Shown here: positions 1 to 8,542 of the stretch, in pieces
Layout of the letters: each line of letters starts with the position of its first letter
Numbering within the stretch: the first letter of the stretch is position 1
From: Candidatus Hodarchaeota archaeon
GTDB lineage: Archaea; Asgardarchaeota; Heimdallarchaeia; Hodarchaeales; YT1-039
Reading direction: 5' to 3'
DNA: 25,928 nucleotides
NCBI GenBank assembly: GCA_016840025.1
Contig: JAEOTF010000483.1
Span: forward strand, 1 to 25,928
The notes under the pieces: generated by a model
Database searches by the model: none
What the model was told of the DNA's origin: nothing
What the model saw: only the letters and a program-made list of their open reading frames with translations
Translations under genes and position numbers: made by a program

Positions 1-1
1 G

Positions 2-1588
2 AAACATACAGGAAGTCCAACAGATGCAGCACTTCAGGCACTTTTCAATAAAACTTCTATGGACAAAATGGAAGTTATGAAACAATATCAAGTAGTACGT
101 GAATACCCCTTTGACTCTTCCCTAAAACGCATGTCTAAATTGCTTAAAGAGAGAGATAAAGGATATATTGTTTTCTCGAAGGGAGCAACAGAAATGATGC
201 TCCCACGGTGCACAAGGATATGGACGAAATTTGGTTTCGAAGATATGACACCCGATAGGAGAGATGATGTTCTACACCACGTCAATCAATATGCTGTGTT
301 GGGTTACCGGATTCTATCTTTTGCTTTCAAACATATAGGGGTGCTTCCTCAAAAAGAATCGGATGAACGGGAGAAAATTGAGTCGGATCTGGTTTATTTA
401 GGATTTGTAAGTCTAGTTGACCCTCCGCGCGAAGATGTAAGGGAAGCAGTGGAAGAGTGTCTTAATGCAGGAATTACGCCTATTATGATTACTGGTGATT
501 CAATGGTAACAGGGGGAACAATCGCAAAAAAAGTTGGGATGTTAAGAGAGGATCAAAATGCAAACGAGGGTAAGATGGCGGATAAACTTGATGAGGAAGA
601 ATTCAAGAAGACAATAGTATTCGGACGTGTTTCTCCACAGGATAAGCAAGTGATTGTGGAACGTTATCAAGGAATGGATAGAGTTGTTGCAATGACTGGT
701 GATGGAGTCAATGACGCCTTAGCTCTTTCGATGGCTGACGCGGGAATTGCAATGGGTATTGCAGGAACAGATGTTGCAAAACAAGCTTCTGACATTATCA
801 TTACAGATGATGCCTTCAGTAGTATTGTCACAGGGGTTCGTGAAGGGAGAGGGTTATTTCACAAGATCAGAATTATGATACTTTTCTACATTTGTGTCAA
901 CTTAGCTGAAGGGCTAGTCTATTTCGGATCATCTTTTATTCCTAACTTTGAACTGTTGACTAGTTGGCAAAAAATCTACATTTTCACTATTGCGCATTCT
1001 TTACCTCCCCTTGCGATTATCTTTGATCGATTTGGTGGAGAAATCATGAAACGGAAGCCAATTGATGGGGAAGGTATTTTTTCAAAGAGAATGATTACTG
1101 CCTTATTACTTACTTCAGTCGCGCTTAGTTTAATGATTTATGTTGTTTATTTCTTTGCTGAGGCAGGAATAATCGAAGCTACCCTCGCAAATACAGAAGG
1201 ATTTGTTCCAGGACCTTTGAAAGGTGAATGGGATCTTGATAATTGGCAACAAGCTAAGGCACGGACAATGATGCACACAATTATCTATCTCTCGGAAAGT
1301 GTATTAGTACTTTCTATTCGACGAATCGATAAAAGTCTACTTCTATCATTCAAGGAAGATCGCTATTGGCTTGCCTACTTATTTGTGATATCGCTGCCTA
1401 TAGTCCATCTCTGCATGATGTACATTCCCGGAATTCAAGAGTTTCTCTATGAATTAATGGGTATTGATTTCGATGTCATACAACTCACTTTCCTTGACTG
1501 GGGCATCTGTATCATAGCAGCAGCGATTCCAATAATAGTTCTTGAATTATACAAATGGAATTGTCGCAGAAAAGAGCTGTATTTTTAA
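2..1588 (+). CDS. P-type cation-transporting ATPase, C-terminal part (5' end outside window)
   Basis: The frame is open from base 2, so the gene starts upstream of the window; the first in-frame ATG (59) is internal. Visible parts are the end of the N domain (GSPTDAAL, then KGATE, a KGAPE variant), the P domain (MITGD and GDGVNDALAL) and helices M5 to M10. The phosphorylated DKTGT and the M4 segment lie outside. The layout is that of P2-type ATPases, which pump cations across the membrane using ATP. M5 keeps the N-x-x-E pair (NLAE, about 899-910). M6, normally NLVTDGLPA, reads FTIAHSLPP, so the Asn, Thr and Asp that bind Ca2+ in SERCA are Phe, Ala and His. The transported ion therefore cannot be assumed to be Ca2+. 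It converges with the OsmC gene, 62 bp apart. The family call is secure; the substrate is unknown. Confidence 0.93.
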   Translation, partial: KHTGSPTDAALQALFNKTSMDKMEVMKQYQVVREYPFDSSLKRMSKLLKERDKGYIVFSKGATEMMLPRCTRIWTKFGFEDMTPDRRDDVLHHVNQYAVLGYRILSFAFKHIGVLPQKESDEREKIESDLVYLGFVSLVDPPREDVREAVEECLNAGITPIMITGDSMVTGGTIAKKVGMLREDQNANEGKMADKLDEEEFKKTIVFGRVSPQDKQVIVERYQGMDRVVAMTGDGVNDALALSMADAGIAMGIAGTDVAKQASDIIITDDAFSSIVTGVREGRGLFHKIRIMILFYICVNLAEGLVYFGSSFIPNFELLTSWQKIYIFTIAHSLPPLAIIFDRFGGEIMKRKPIDGEGIFSKRMITALLLTSVALSLMIYVVYFFAEAGIIEATLANTEGFVPGPLKGEWDLDNWQQAKARTMMHTIIYLSESVLVLSIRRIDKSLLLSFKEDRYWLAYLFVISLPIVHLCMMYIPGIQEFLYELMGIDFDVIQLTFLDWGICIIAAAIPIIVLELYKWNCRRKELYF

Positions 1589-1650
1589 AAAGTCTATAAA
1601 GTCAATTCTTTAGAAGATACTTATGTAGTTTTGATCTTAGTATTCATTAG

Positions 1651-2127
1651 TTAATTTTCTGTTGACAATTTGCCGATTACATCCACATCAACGGGAATAC
1701 CAGCTTTAACACTCTCTGTTACGACACAGAATTCCTCAAAGATTTTTTTACATTTTTCAAAGCGTTTTGGAATTTCAGAATCAACAAATTCTACTTCAAG
1801 TGTTACATGCAATTTTTGAACTCGTAACCGCTTCTTTTCATTCCGACCGAGTGCTATTTGTACACGGGTATGTACTGTAGCTGGATCGACCTTGGTTTTA
1901 CGTAAACAGAATAATAAACTTGCACTAAGACAACCAGCAACGCTTGAAGCAAGAAGCCGGCTAGGATTAGGACCTTTACCTTCACCTAAGTCGGGAAGTT
2001 CATCAATTATAAATTCAGGCATATCGGGCAATTGAAAATCAACTAGAAACTGGTAATCCTTCAATTGTCTTAAAGAAATCTCGAAAGTTTGTTCATCTGT
2101 CATTTTCCCAATCTCTTGAACTATCAT
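1651..2127 (-). CDS. OsmC family protein
   Basis: A 158-residue protein with the OsmC/Ohr fold pattern: GPNPSRLLASSVAGC, with the first conserved Cys at about residue 66, and FCVVTES, with the second at about 134. In this family the two cysteines reduce organic or fatty-acid hydroperoxides in the cytoplasm, so a peroxide-detoxifying thiol peroxidase role is likely. Another Cys at 74 is probably not catalytic. Length is typical for the family. The start is uncertain: an ATG at residue 9 (2101-2103) is an equally good choice and would remove MIVQEIGK. Neither has a strong ribosome binding site. The gene stands alone, convergent with the P-type ATPase and divergent from the MMPL transporter. The family assignment is firm; the exact substrate is not known. 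Confidence 0.88.
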   Translation of the reverse strand: MIVQEIGKMTDEQTFEISLRQLKDYQFLVDFQLPDMPEFIIDELPDLGEGKGPNPSRLLASSVAGCLSASLLFCLRKTKVDPATVHTRVQIALGRNEKKRLRVQKLHVTLEVEFVDSEIPKRFEKCKKIFEEFCVVTESVKAGIPVDVDVIGKLSTEN

Positions 2128-2302
2128 GAATTTGCTACATTAAATGATAAACATCTTTCATTCCTTGATAAATCTCTCGTCAGTTAACTATATGTCAATA
2201 CAGACTACAAACCTTATTTTGTTAAGCAAACTAGAAAGCTTTACAAAGTGTTTCAAAAACGTCACTCAATGTCGTAATTTTCTTAAATCGCACGTAAAGA
2301 TG

Positions 2303-2310
2303 TATAAAAA
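2303..2310 (+). promoter_or_regulatory. TATA box of the MMPL transporter gene
   Basis: TATAAAAA lies 33 bp before the start codon at 2343, which would put transcription start near 2330-2335 and give a very short leader. GGTGG (2329-2333) could serve as a ribosome binding site if it lies within the transcript. The spacing fits an archaeal promoter. Confidence 0.6.
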
Positions 2311-2342
2311 GGAAATACTAGCCAAATAGGTGGTCTTTTAAT

Positions 2343-5243
2343 ATGCTCTTTGATAATATAGCGCAGTTTATTCATCGACATCATAAAGTCATGGCAGGAA
2401 TCTGGATTGCAGCTTTTTTAATAGGTTTGATTCCAGCAATGGGTTTAATGCAACAAACAGAAGCAGAACAAACGGAATTTCTTTCTGATGTAGAAAGCAC
2501 AGATGTAGCTGAGATAATTGATACCCAATTTCCATCAGAAGCTAAAACTAGTATTATCATCGTTATAGAAGCTGATGATATTAGAGATCCCAGTATTGAA
2601 GGGTTTGTAAGAAAGACTATAGCTGATGTTCAGAATTCTCCCAAAGTTGTTTATCTTATCAATGAGAGCATCTTTTCACCTTATTCTGTCGAAGATTTTT
2701 ATGTTAAGACACGAAACGAAACTCAAGAGCTTATTGCCACCTATTACCCCGCATTATGGTGGAATATTTCCAGAGCTGTCTTTTATTTGCATAACAAAAC
2801 TGATGCCTTTGGTGGGTCTTTTGACATCCTAAATGATGTGCAAACAGTTCAAGATTGGACAGGAAATCTGTCAACGGATCTGATTGCAGGTATGTATAAT
2901 AACTTGAATGCTACGGGGGCGTGGATGGTCACAGATGATCCTTTGTTTCATAGTTTGACTTTTACTACTTTAAATGATACAATGTACAAAATGTATAACG
3001 ATATGGGTGGTGAGAGCACAGGAGTTCCTTATATGTATTCAATTGGTTATTTGTTACTTCAATCATTCAATGCCACATGGGGCTCAACTTTTTCAAGTAT
3101 GGTTACTACATCCCTCTATCATAGTTACGATAATACAACAATAATCTCAGCGAATGCATCCCAGTATATGGTATTAGAACAATTAATGTCAATAGCAGCG
3201 ACTGTGAAAGAACCAGCGTGGCGAACAGTCAAATTAATGAGTGAGACGCTTTATAATGGCCCACAGTTCCCCACACCAGATTCACCCTCGGGAAATTATC
3301 CAATAGCGGTCTATGAGAATTTTGTTTCAACAAAAGAAGGTACAGAAAATAAAACACTGATTTTTATATTAGGATTCAGTGAAGATGTTGGCACAAAAGG
3401 AATATTAGACAATGTTGAGGTCATCCGTGAGATAATAAATGACAATCATAATTTTTTACCGAATGATGCCACTGCATATGTTTCTGGCGATTTAGCTATG
3501 GAAATTGACCTTAATGAAGCGTCAGAAGAAGATGTTCGACGAATAGATATGATTACAGTAGGGTTAGTCTTAATATTACTTACAGCGGTCTTCTTATCGA
3601 TTGTCACACCTATGATACCACTCATCACAATAGGAATGGGAGTTGTAATTGCACAAGCTATCCTCTTTGGAGTCTCAACTGTGACAACAGTTCCAACAAT
3701 GATACTCTCTATAGTCACTGTTTTAATGATGGGCGCAGGAGTAGATTACTGCATCTTTATGATGGCTCGTTACAAAGAAGAACGGGAAAATGGTATTGAA
3801 AAAGATGAATCTGTAAAAACAGCAATCCGTTGGGCAGGAGAAAGTGTTTTTAGTAGCGGGTTAACTGTTGCAGTTGGTTTTGGATCATTATTAACATCAA
3901 CATTCCTGTTAATGCGAATGATGGCAGTGGGACCGTTGATTGGGATTGGTGTATGTCTGATCGCCGCTATTACGGTTATTCCTGCATCACTGTTCATGTT
4001 CGGAGATAGGTTATACTGGCCAAAGAAATTTGATAATTCACCAAGCGAAGGTTCAGAAGGTAAGGCTAATTTTTGGACACGTTTAACTAATAACAAGAAA
4101 GAGCACTCATGGTTGTATAAACCAGTTACCTGGGTCGTTAATCATCCAAAAACAGTGATTATTGTATTCCTTATTGTATGTGCTCCATTCATGTGGTTAT
4201 CGATTAATATCACAGAATCATATGACTTCCTTAAGATGATGCCAGGAGGAGAGAAGGAATCTATGCAGGGTATGGATGTCATGATGGAAGGTTTTTCCCT
4301 TGGAAAAACAATGCCAACCCAAATTGTTGTTGTGTATGACTCAAAGATTATAGTAGATCAAAGGTCGGATGAGATCGAAAATTTGGCGCAAATTTTGGAA
4401 AATTTAGAAGTGGTTGATATAGTGAAAACATACACGCGCCCCGAAGGTATCACTATCAATTACATGAATCCCGAGCCGTATACTCAATCATTAATGGCTC
4501 GTTTCTACTCTGAACTTAATGAGAAAAGCACATTTCTCATTGAGGTTTTCCTAAATAAAGAACCAATGGATATTGAAGCTCTTGAAGAAATAGAAGGGAT
4601 CAGAGAGAAAGCTAAAGAGAATGCACCTGATGACGCAAGAGTCTTAGTGGGCGGAGCTACTGCAATGTATAATGATATGCGTAACATTGTTCAAAGAGAT
4701 GAGCCTCTCTGGATAGCAATTGTAATCATCGGAATATTTATTGTACTTCTTTTCCTGTTGGGATCGGTATTTACGCCTATTCGTTTGGAATTCACAATTC
4801 TTGTCTCTGTGCTCACAGCACTTGGGATGACCGAGTTTGTGTTTGGGGTCATTCAGGATAAAGGCATCCCTTGGATGGTTCCAATCATGCTATTTGTGTT
4901 ACTCTTTGGACTAGGTATGGACTATGATATCTTTATCGTTACAAGAATGCGTGAAGAAGTACTGAAAGGGAAAAGTGACAAAGAAGCAATTGTGACAGCC
5001 ATCGACAAAACAGGAACAATTATTACTAGTTGTGGGATTATTATGGCTGGGGCATTTGGGAGCTTAATGCTCTCAACAGGATTAATGTTCCAAACAATGG
5101 GCTTTGCATTTGCGGTAGCGATTATCCTTGACGCTACTATCGTACGAATATTCCTTGTCCCAGCGATAATGGTGTTGATGGAAAAATGGAATTGGTGGGC
5201 CCCTGGTCCATTGCAACGGGTTCACAGAGAGGAAAATAATTAA
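2343..5243 (+). CDS. MMPL/RND-superfamily transporter (HAE3-like)
   Basis: A 966-residue membrane protein with the duplicated RND layout: one N-terminal helix (about 17-35), a large outer loop (about 36-400), a block of about five helices (400-555), another helix (about 598-620), a second outer loop, and a final helix block (about 785-950). Each half keeps the G-x-x-x-D-Y motif of proton-driven RND pumps, GAGVDYCIF near residue 467 and GLGMDYDIF near 859, so both halves look active. This class exports or moves lipids and hydrophobic compounds across the cell membrane. The first outer loop is unusually rich in N-x-S/T sequons (about nine or ten, e.g. NISR, NKTD, NATG, NDTM, NASQ), consistent with N-glycosylation outside the cell. 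It is a single-gene unit with its own TATA box. The substrate cannot be read from sequence. Confidence 0.92.
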   Translation: MLFDNIAQFIHRHHKVMAGIWIAAFLIGLIPAMGLMQQTEAEQTEFLSDVESTDVAEIIDTQFPSEAKTSIIIVIEADDIRDPSIEGFVRKTIADVQNSPKVVYLINESIFSPYSVEDFYVKTRNETQELIATYYPALWWNISRAVFYLHNKTDAFGGSFDILNDVQTVQDWTGNLSTDLIAGMYNNLNATGAWMVTDDPLFHSLTFTTLNDTMYKMYNDMGGESTGVPYMYSIGYLLLQSFNATWGSTFSSMVTTSLYHSYDNTTIISANASQYMVLEQLMSIAATVKEPAWRTVKLMSETLYNGPQFPTPDSPSGNYPIAVYENFVSTKEGTENKTLIFILGFSEDVGTKGILDNVEVIREIINDNHNFLPNDATAYVSGDLAMEIDLNEASEEDVRRIDMITVGLVLILLTAVFLSIVTPMIPLITIGMGVVIAQAILFGVSTVTTVPTMILSIVTVLMMGAGVDYCIFMMARYKEERENGIEKDESVKTAIRWAGESVFSSGLTVAVGFGSLLTSTFLLMRMMAVGPLIGIGVCLIAAITVIPASLFMFGDRLYWPKKFDNSPSEGSEGKANFWTRLTNNKKEHSWLYKPVTWVVNHPKTVIIVFLIVCAPFMWLSINITESYDFLKMMPGGEKESMQGMDVMMEGFSLGKTMPTQIVVVYDSKIIVDQRSDEIENLAQILENLEVVDIVKTYTRPEGITINYMNPEPYTQSLMARFYSELNEKSTFLIEVFLNKEPMDIEALEEIEGIREKAKENAPDDARVLVGGATAMYNDMRNIVQRDEPLWIAIVIIGIFIVLLFLLGSVFTPIRLEFTILVSVLTALGMTEFVFGVIQDKGIPWMVPIMLFVLLFGLGMDYDIFIVTRMREEVLKGKSDKEAIVTAIDKTGTIITSCGIIMAGAFGSLMLSTGLMFQTMGFAFAVAIILDATIVRIFLVPAIMVLMEKWNWWAPGPLQRVHREENN

Positions 5244-5551
5244 AAAATATAATATTTGAGAAGATATGAAGAAGAATAAACTAAAATAGGTTGTGGCATA
5301 GGAACAGCGGCAAAAAAAGCGCTACCAGCTCAATTGTGATCTTTGAGTTATTTTTAATTGTACATTCAGGATGAAAGAGAAGTACCAAACCCCTAGTCTA
5401 GTAAGAAGCTATTCTCAGTAATATGTTAGTAACTTAGAGCTTTAATGGCTGAGCTATGGAACCTTTTTTTGCTATGGCAACAATAAATGCTAACCAAATA
5501 ATTCAAAAGGTTACAGCGGATATGACCAATAGAAGATGGATCTGAGTTCAG
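5244..5551. other. 308-bp intergenic region, with a short ORF in frame with the next gene
   Basis: No tRNA-like or repeated element was seen. It contains an ATG-started ORF at 5456-5545 (29 codons, starting MEPFFAMATINANQ) that is in the same frame as the gene at 5552 and separated from it by a TGA at 5543-5545. This could be a leader ORF, an N-terminal extension cut by a stop, or chance. The region must also hold the promoter of the downstream unit, but I could not pick a convincing TATA box. Confidence 0.5.
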
Positions 5552-6319
5552 ATGGAGAAGCAGGTGAATGCTAAGCAATCCTCCAATGACGATGAAACCA
5601 TTTGTGGTATGGTTTCAGTGATTTTCAGCGCTGATCTCGGTCCTGAACTAGGGACCAATCTGAGTAACTTAAAACTAGAAGCAGCCATCTTTCTAGCTCT
5701 TAGAGGTTTTACTGCGCTCATGGCAGGAGTAGATTATGAGAATCATGGCCCAGGGAAGATTAGAGGGATTATTGAAATACCAAGCACGCCATATTATGCA
5801 GTAGGCTTTGATATTGTTCTTAAGAAGCGAGAAATTGAACAAGACCATCGGCTTTTCGAAAACAGCCCTGCACTTCTCTTTGTAATAGTACATAAAGCAG
5901 ATTTAGAAATTATTAGAAGAGTTTGGGATAATTTGGAAGAATATCTCACCAACTCTACGAAAAATCTTATTTCAATTGATGAACTTACAGAGAAAAAAAT
6001 CATTGACTTAAGAAAATTATTAAATCACTTTCTACAAAAAGAAAAGAATGAACTCACAGAAACAGAGAGAAAATTAACTTTATTTGATGTCTCTGTTCTT
6101 CTATCCTTCGATTCATTTACAAGCAGTGTTGCTCAAACGCTTATGGATCTACAAACCACTCATGGAAAATTAAATGTGACAATTCAGGATATTGTTGAAG
6201 AATTAAATGAAAGTTCCGAGGAAATTGACAAGGCATTGAAAAAACTCGTTCAAATGGGGTATGTGACAATGACTATTAGTGATCACCCTGGTAAAGAACC
6301 TCAATATCGTGCAATTTGA
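5552..6319 (+). CDS. longin/roadblock-like domain protein with C-terminal winged helix
   Basis: 255 residues. I see an N-terminal alpha/beta domain (about 18-135) with hydrophobic strands and amphipathic helices in the order expected of longin/roadblock-like folds (VSVIFSADLGPELG, then GKIRGIIEIP and YYAVGFDIVL, then ALLFVIVHKADLEI). A charged helical linker follows (about 140-175), then a winged-helix domain (about 190-255: IQDIVEELNESSEEIDKALKKLVQMGYV). The longin-like call is by pattern only and is moderate; the winged helix is clearer. The start is the first ATG after an in-frame TGA at 5543. It is followed 12 bp later by a MinD/ParA ATPase gene, so the two are almost certainly co-transcribed. 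A plausible role is a partner or adaptor of that ATPase, or a regulator sensing its state; no function is known to me. Confidence 0.7.
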   Translation: MEKQVNAKQSSNDDETICGMVSVIFSADLGPELGTNLSNLKLEAAIFLALRGFTALMAGVDYENHGPGKIRGIIEIPSTPYYAVGFDIVLKKREIEQDHRLFENSPALLFVIVHKADLEIIRRVWDNLEEYLTNSTKNLISIDELTEKKIIDLRKLLNHFLQKEKNELTETERKLTLFDVSVLLSFDSFTSSVAQTLMDLQTTHGKLNVTIQDIVEELNESSEEIDKALKKLVQMGYVTMTISDHPGKEPQYRAI

Positions 6320-6331
6320 GAGGAACTTGAC

Positions 6332-7102
6332 ATGGGAATCATTACATTCCATAGTTATAAGGGAGGAACAGGAAAAACCACTTTAGCAGTTAATTTGGCG
6401 ATGTTATTATCAAAAAGTTCCAACGGGCCGATCCTACTTATTGATTCGGATTTTCAAGCCCCAAGCTTTGCAGAAATCTTCGACAAAAAAGTTGATGTTT
6501 TTTTTAATGACTTTCTGGGAGGAAAAGCTGAACTTAGGGATGTTATTCAACCGTCTATTCATGAAAATTTAGATGTTATGTTTTCAGATCCACGCCCACA
6601 GTTCGGAAAAGGTGTACTTTCCCTTGATAAAACCTGGCATTCCCTAGCTTTAAAGCGTTTAATGGAAAAGATGCCAAAATTCATTTCCTCTCAAAATTAT
6701 GGCTTTGTGATCATTGACAATTGTCCAGGGATTAACTTAGCAGCAATCAACACATTGATTATTAGTACAATCAGGATTTTAACATTACGCCCTACTGAAT
6801 ATTCAATTGAAGGAACACGATATCTGATTGAGAATATTTATGCAATTTTAGGCAAAAAAAAGAATCGACATGATTTTATCCTCTTCAATCAGGTGCCACC
6901 ATCTCCTGATGGAAAGGAAAGTGAACGACTGGTCAAATGGGAAGCGGAGTTTAGAAAGTACGGAGTAGAAACCATTGGTAAATTGCCTTGCATCTGTTCA
7001 GTAGCTAATACCATGCTAGATGGCTTGACAGTCTTGCCAAGTGATCATGAACTTATTGCTCATCTGATTCATATTGTTGAGCGAATCAAGAGCTTAAAAT
7101 AA
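6332..7102 (+). CDS. MinD/ParA-family P-loop ATPase
   Basis: 256 residues with the deviant Walker A motif YKGGTGKTT (signature Lys at 10, P-loop Lys at 15), the second conserved Asp in LLIDSDFQAP (Asp 40) and a Walker B strand GFVIIDNCPG (Asp 129, where DTPPG or DCPPG is usual). These define the MinD/ParA/Get3 class of dimerising ATPases that position proteins or plasmids or load membrane complexes. The last residues (about 238-256, HELIAHLIHIVERIKSLK) could form an amphipathic helix like the MinD membrane anchor, which is an inference. The gene lies 12 bp after the longin-like/winged-helix gene and 50 bp before a seven-helix membrane protein gene. No ParB or FtsZ-linked gene is present, so plasmid partition is unlikely. 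Confidence 0.9.
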   Translation: MGIITFHSYKGGTGKTTLAVNLAMLLSKSSNGPILLIDSDFQAPSFAEIFDKKVDVFFNDFLGGKAELRDVIQPSIHENLDVMFSDPRPQFGKGVLSLDKTWHSLALKRLMEKMPKFISSQNYGFVIIDNCPGINLAAINTLIISTIRILTLRPTEYSIEGTRYLIENIYAILGKKKNRHDFILFNQVPPSPDGKESERLVKWEAEFRKYGVETIGKLPCICSVANTMLDGLTVLPSDHELIAHLIHIVERIKSLK

Positions 7103-7152
7103 CTTAGAAACACACAAAACGATATATTATTGAAAAAATTAGAGAGATAAAG

Positions 7153-7809
7153 ATGATTGATCCAGGGTTTAATACCGAAACAGAGTTGTTTGCCCTATTT
7201 GCTTTGACAATATCGATTATGGCAATATTTGGACTATTAAGTGTCCTTTGGGCTATTTACAAAGGAAGAAAGACTTTAAGCATGAAAACTTGGGTGATAT
7301 TCTATCTTCTAGGCATTTTTTATTTTATGTATTTATGGACAGATGAAGAGATTATTTTTAGTATTTTTCAGGCCTTACATCTTTCTTTTTTTGCCTCACT
7401 AACCATGGTCGGGTTAGTTGCTTGTCGTTTGAGACGACTGTATATTTTCCCACCATTGCTGGCAGGTCTGTTTTGGATTGGAGCTCTCACACTAATTTCG
7501 GAAAGTAAACTAGAGGGATTTCCCTTTTGGCTTGCGACTTTTATGACAGCTTGTCTGGCTGTTCTTGGTTTCTTCAGTTTTTTCATCTTCGCAAATCGTC
7601 ATAAAACCCCCAGTGCATTTATTGAAACTGTAGGATTCATTATTTTCTTATTAGGTGAGTTTCTGTTCCTACTACACTATGTTTCTGAATCAATCCTTCT
7701 AGTAATAGCAGGTTTTGCTGAACTATTAGGAATGTTGTGCTTTGTAACTGTGATAATAGGACTTTTTGAGGCTACAACTTGGAGAGATTTAGAAATTGGA
7801 CGTTTCTGA
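7153..7809 (+). CDS. polytopic membrane protein, seven predicted helices, function unknown
   Basis: 218 residues, very hydrophobic, with seven likely membrane segments at about 12-35, 45-62, 72-91, 98-115, 125-147, 156-174 and 181-205, and short charged loops (e.g. KGRKTLSMK, RLRR, RHK). No catalytic motif was recognised. GAGAGAT just before the ATG may be the ribosome binding site. It starts 50 bp after the MinD/ParA gene on the same strand, so it probably belongs to the same unit, and it could be the membrane anchor or receptor of that ATPase. The gap holds an A/T stretch (around 7120) that could be a separate promoter, so co-transcription is not certain. I do not recognise the family. Confidence 0.75.
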   Translation: MIDPGFNTETELFALFALTISIMAIFGLLSVLWAIYKGRKTLSMKTWVIFYLLGIFYFMYLWTDEEIIFSIFQALHLSFFASLTMVGLVACRLRRLYIFPPLLAGLFWIGALTLISESKLEGFPFWLATFMTACLAVLGFFSFFIFANRHKTPSAFIETVGFIIFLLGEFLFLLHYVSESILLVIAGFAELLGMLCFVTVIIGLFEATTWRDLEIGRF

Positions 7810-7943
7810 ATAACTTGATGAAACTAGGTAAGCTCCCTCTAGGTTAAGGAATAAAAAATGCTAAAATCCTTCTATAACTACGTTCAAGCAGGTATTTGCC
7901 AAAATCTCTCTCAGGAATCAATAAACTTGAAGATGATAAGAAA

Positions 7944-8216
7944 TTAGCGTTCCTTTGCAAAAGCAGTTACGACTGAAAAAGATCGGACGGAATATCGCTC
8001 ATCGACGTAAAGAATCCTTGCATGAGGGGGTAAACCCTTCTTATCAAGGCCATGCAGATCTAAAACTGTTGTTACTCCAGTCAAACTTGGTTTAATATCG
8101 TCTTTTGGGATAGTTAAGGTCACTGATTTATTACAAATTGGACAAGGTTCACAGGAAAGGGTTACATTCTCATCATTATTCATATTATCTCTTCCTAAAT
8201 TTTCTCGGGTACTCAC
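7944..8216 (-). CDS. small CxxC (zinc-ribbon-like) protein
   Basis: 90 residues. The N-terminal part has CEPCPICNKSVTLTIP, a zinc-knuckle-like start, then a beta-rich segment ending ARILYVDERYSVRSF. I see only one Cys cluster (three Cys in seven residues), so a full four-Cys zinc site would need a partner chain or His residues. ATG at residue 12 (MNNDEN) is an alternative start. It lies 29 bp downstream of the winged-helix gene on the same strand, so the two probably form a small operon that converges on the MinD/7TM unit. Function unknown; an accessory or DNA-binding partner is possible. Confidence 0.65.
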   Translation of the reverse strand: MSTRENLGRDNMNNDENVTLSCEPCPICNKSVTLTIPKDDIKPSLTGVTTVLDLHGLDKKGLPPHARILYVDERYSVRSFSVVTAFAKER

Positions 8217-8245
8217 TGGATATCAAATATGAATTTATGCTTTTT

Positions 8246-8542
8246 CTATTTACTTCTCTTTTCTTGGTTGATGTTGAACAGTAAACATGTCCGAAAGGCA
8301 TGAATACCGGTATCAGTCAACAGCCATTTTTTACCTCTTTTAGTAACAAAATCTAATTCGGAAAGAGTTCGTAGAGAGGAGTCAATTGTTTCCACTGATA
8401 AATCATGTTGAAGTTGTTCTGCTTTAGCTCTCGATCTTTCACTCCAACCGATTGCCAAAAGAACTTTGATTCCGTTTTCTCCGAGTAATGAATTAAGAGT
8501 TTCTGCATTCCATTTTTCTGTTGACAGTGACAACACCCTCAT
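8246..8542 (-). CDS. winged-helix DNA-binding protein
   Basis: 98 residues with a compact helix-turn-helix and wing: NGIKVLLAIGW, then a helix pair around AEQLQHDLSVETIDSSLRTLSELDFV, then the wing strand KRGKKWLLTDTGIHAF. The pattern is that of ArsR/MarR-like archaeal regulators. The remaining 20 C-terminal residues are short and basic. It is the first gene of a minus-strand pair with the CxxC protein. A regulator role, perhaps of its own operon or of the neighbouring MinD unit, is inferred from position only. No ligand domain is visible. Confidence 0.72.
   Translation of the reverse strand: MRVLSLSTEKWNAETLNSLLGENGIKVLLAIGWSERSRAKAEQLQHDLSVETIDSSLRTLSELDFVTKRGKKWLLTDTGIHAFRTCLLFNINQEKRSK

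Noticed and set aside
2144..2329. 61-codon plus-strand ORF before the MMPL gene
   Set aside because: It runs through the MMPL promoter (TATA at 2303), has no ribosome binding site and a low-complexity translation; probably chance.
3446..4096. Minus-strand ORFs inside the MMPL gene
   Set aside because: Antisense shadows of a gene with firm family motifs on the plus strand.
5244..5551. Possible tRNA or structured RNA in the intergenic region
   Set aside because: No T-loop consensus, acceptor stem or cloverleaf arms could be matched by eye.
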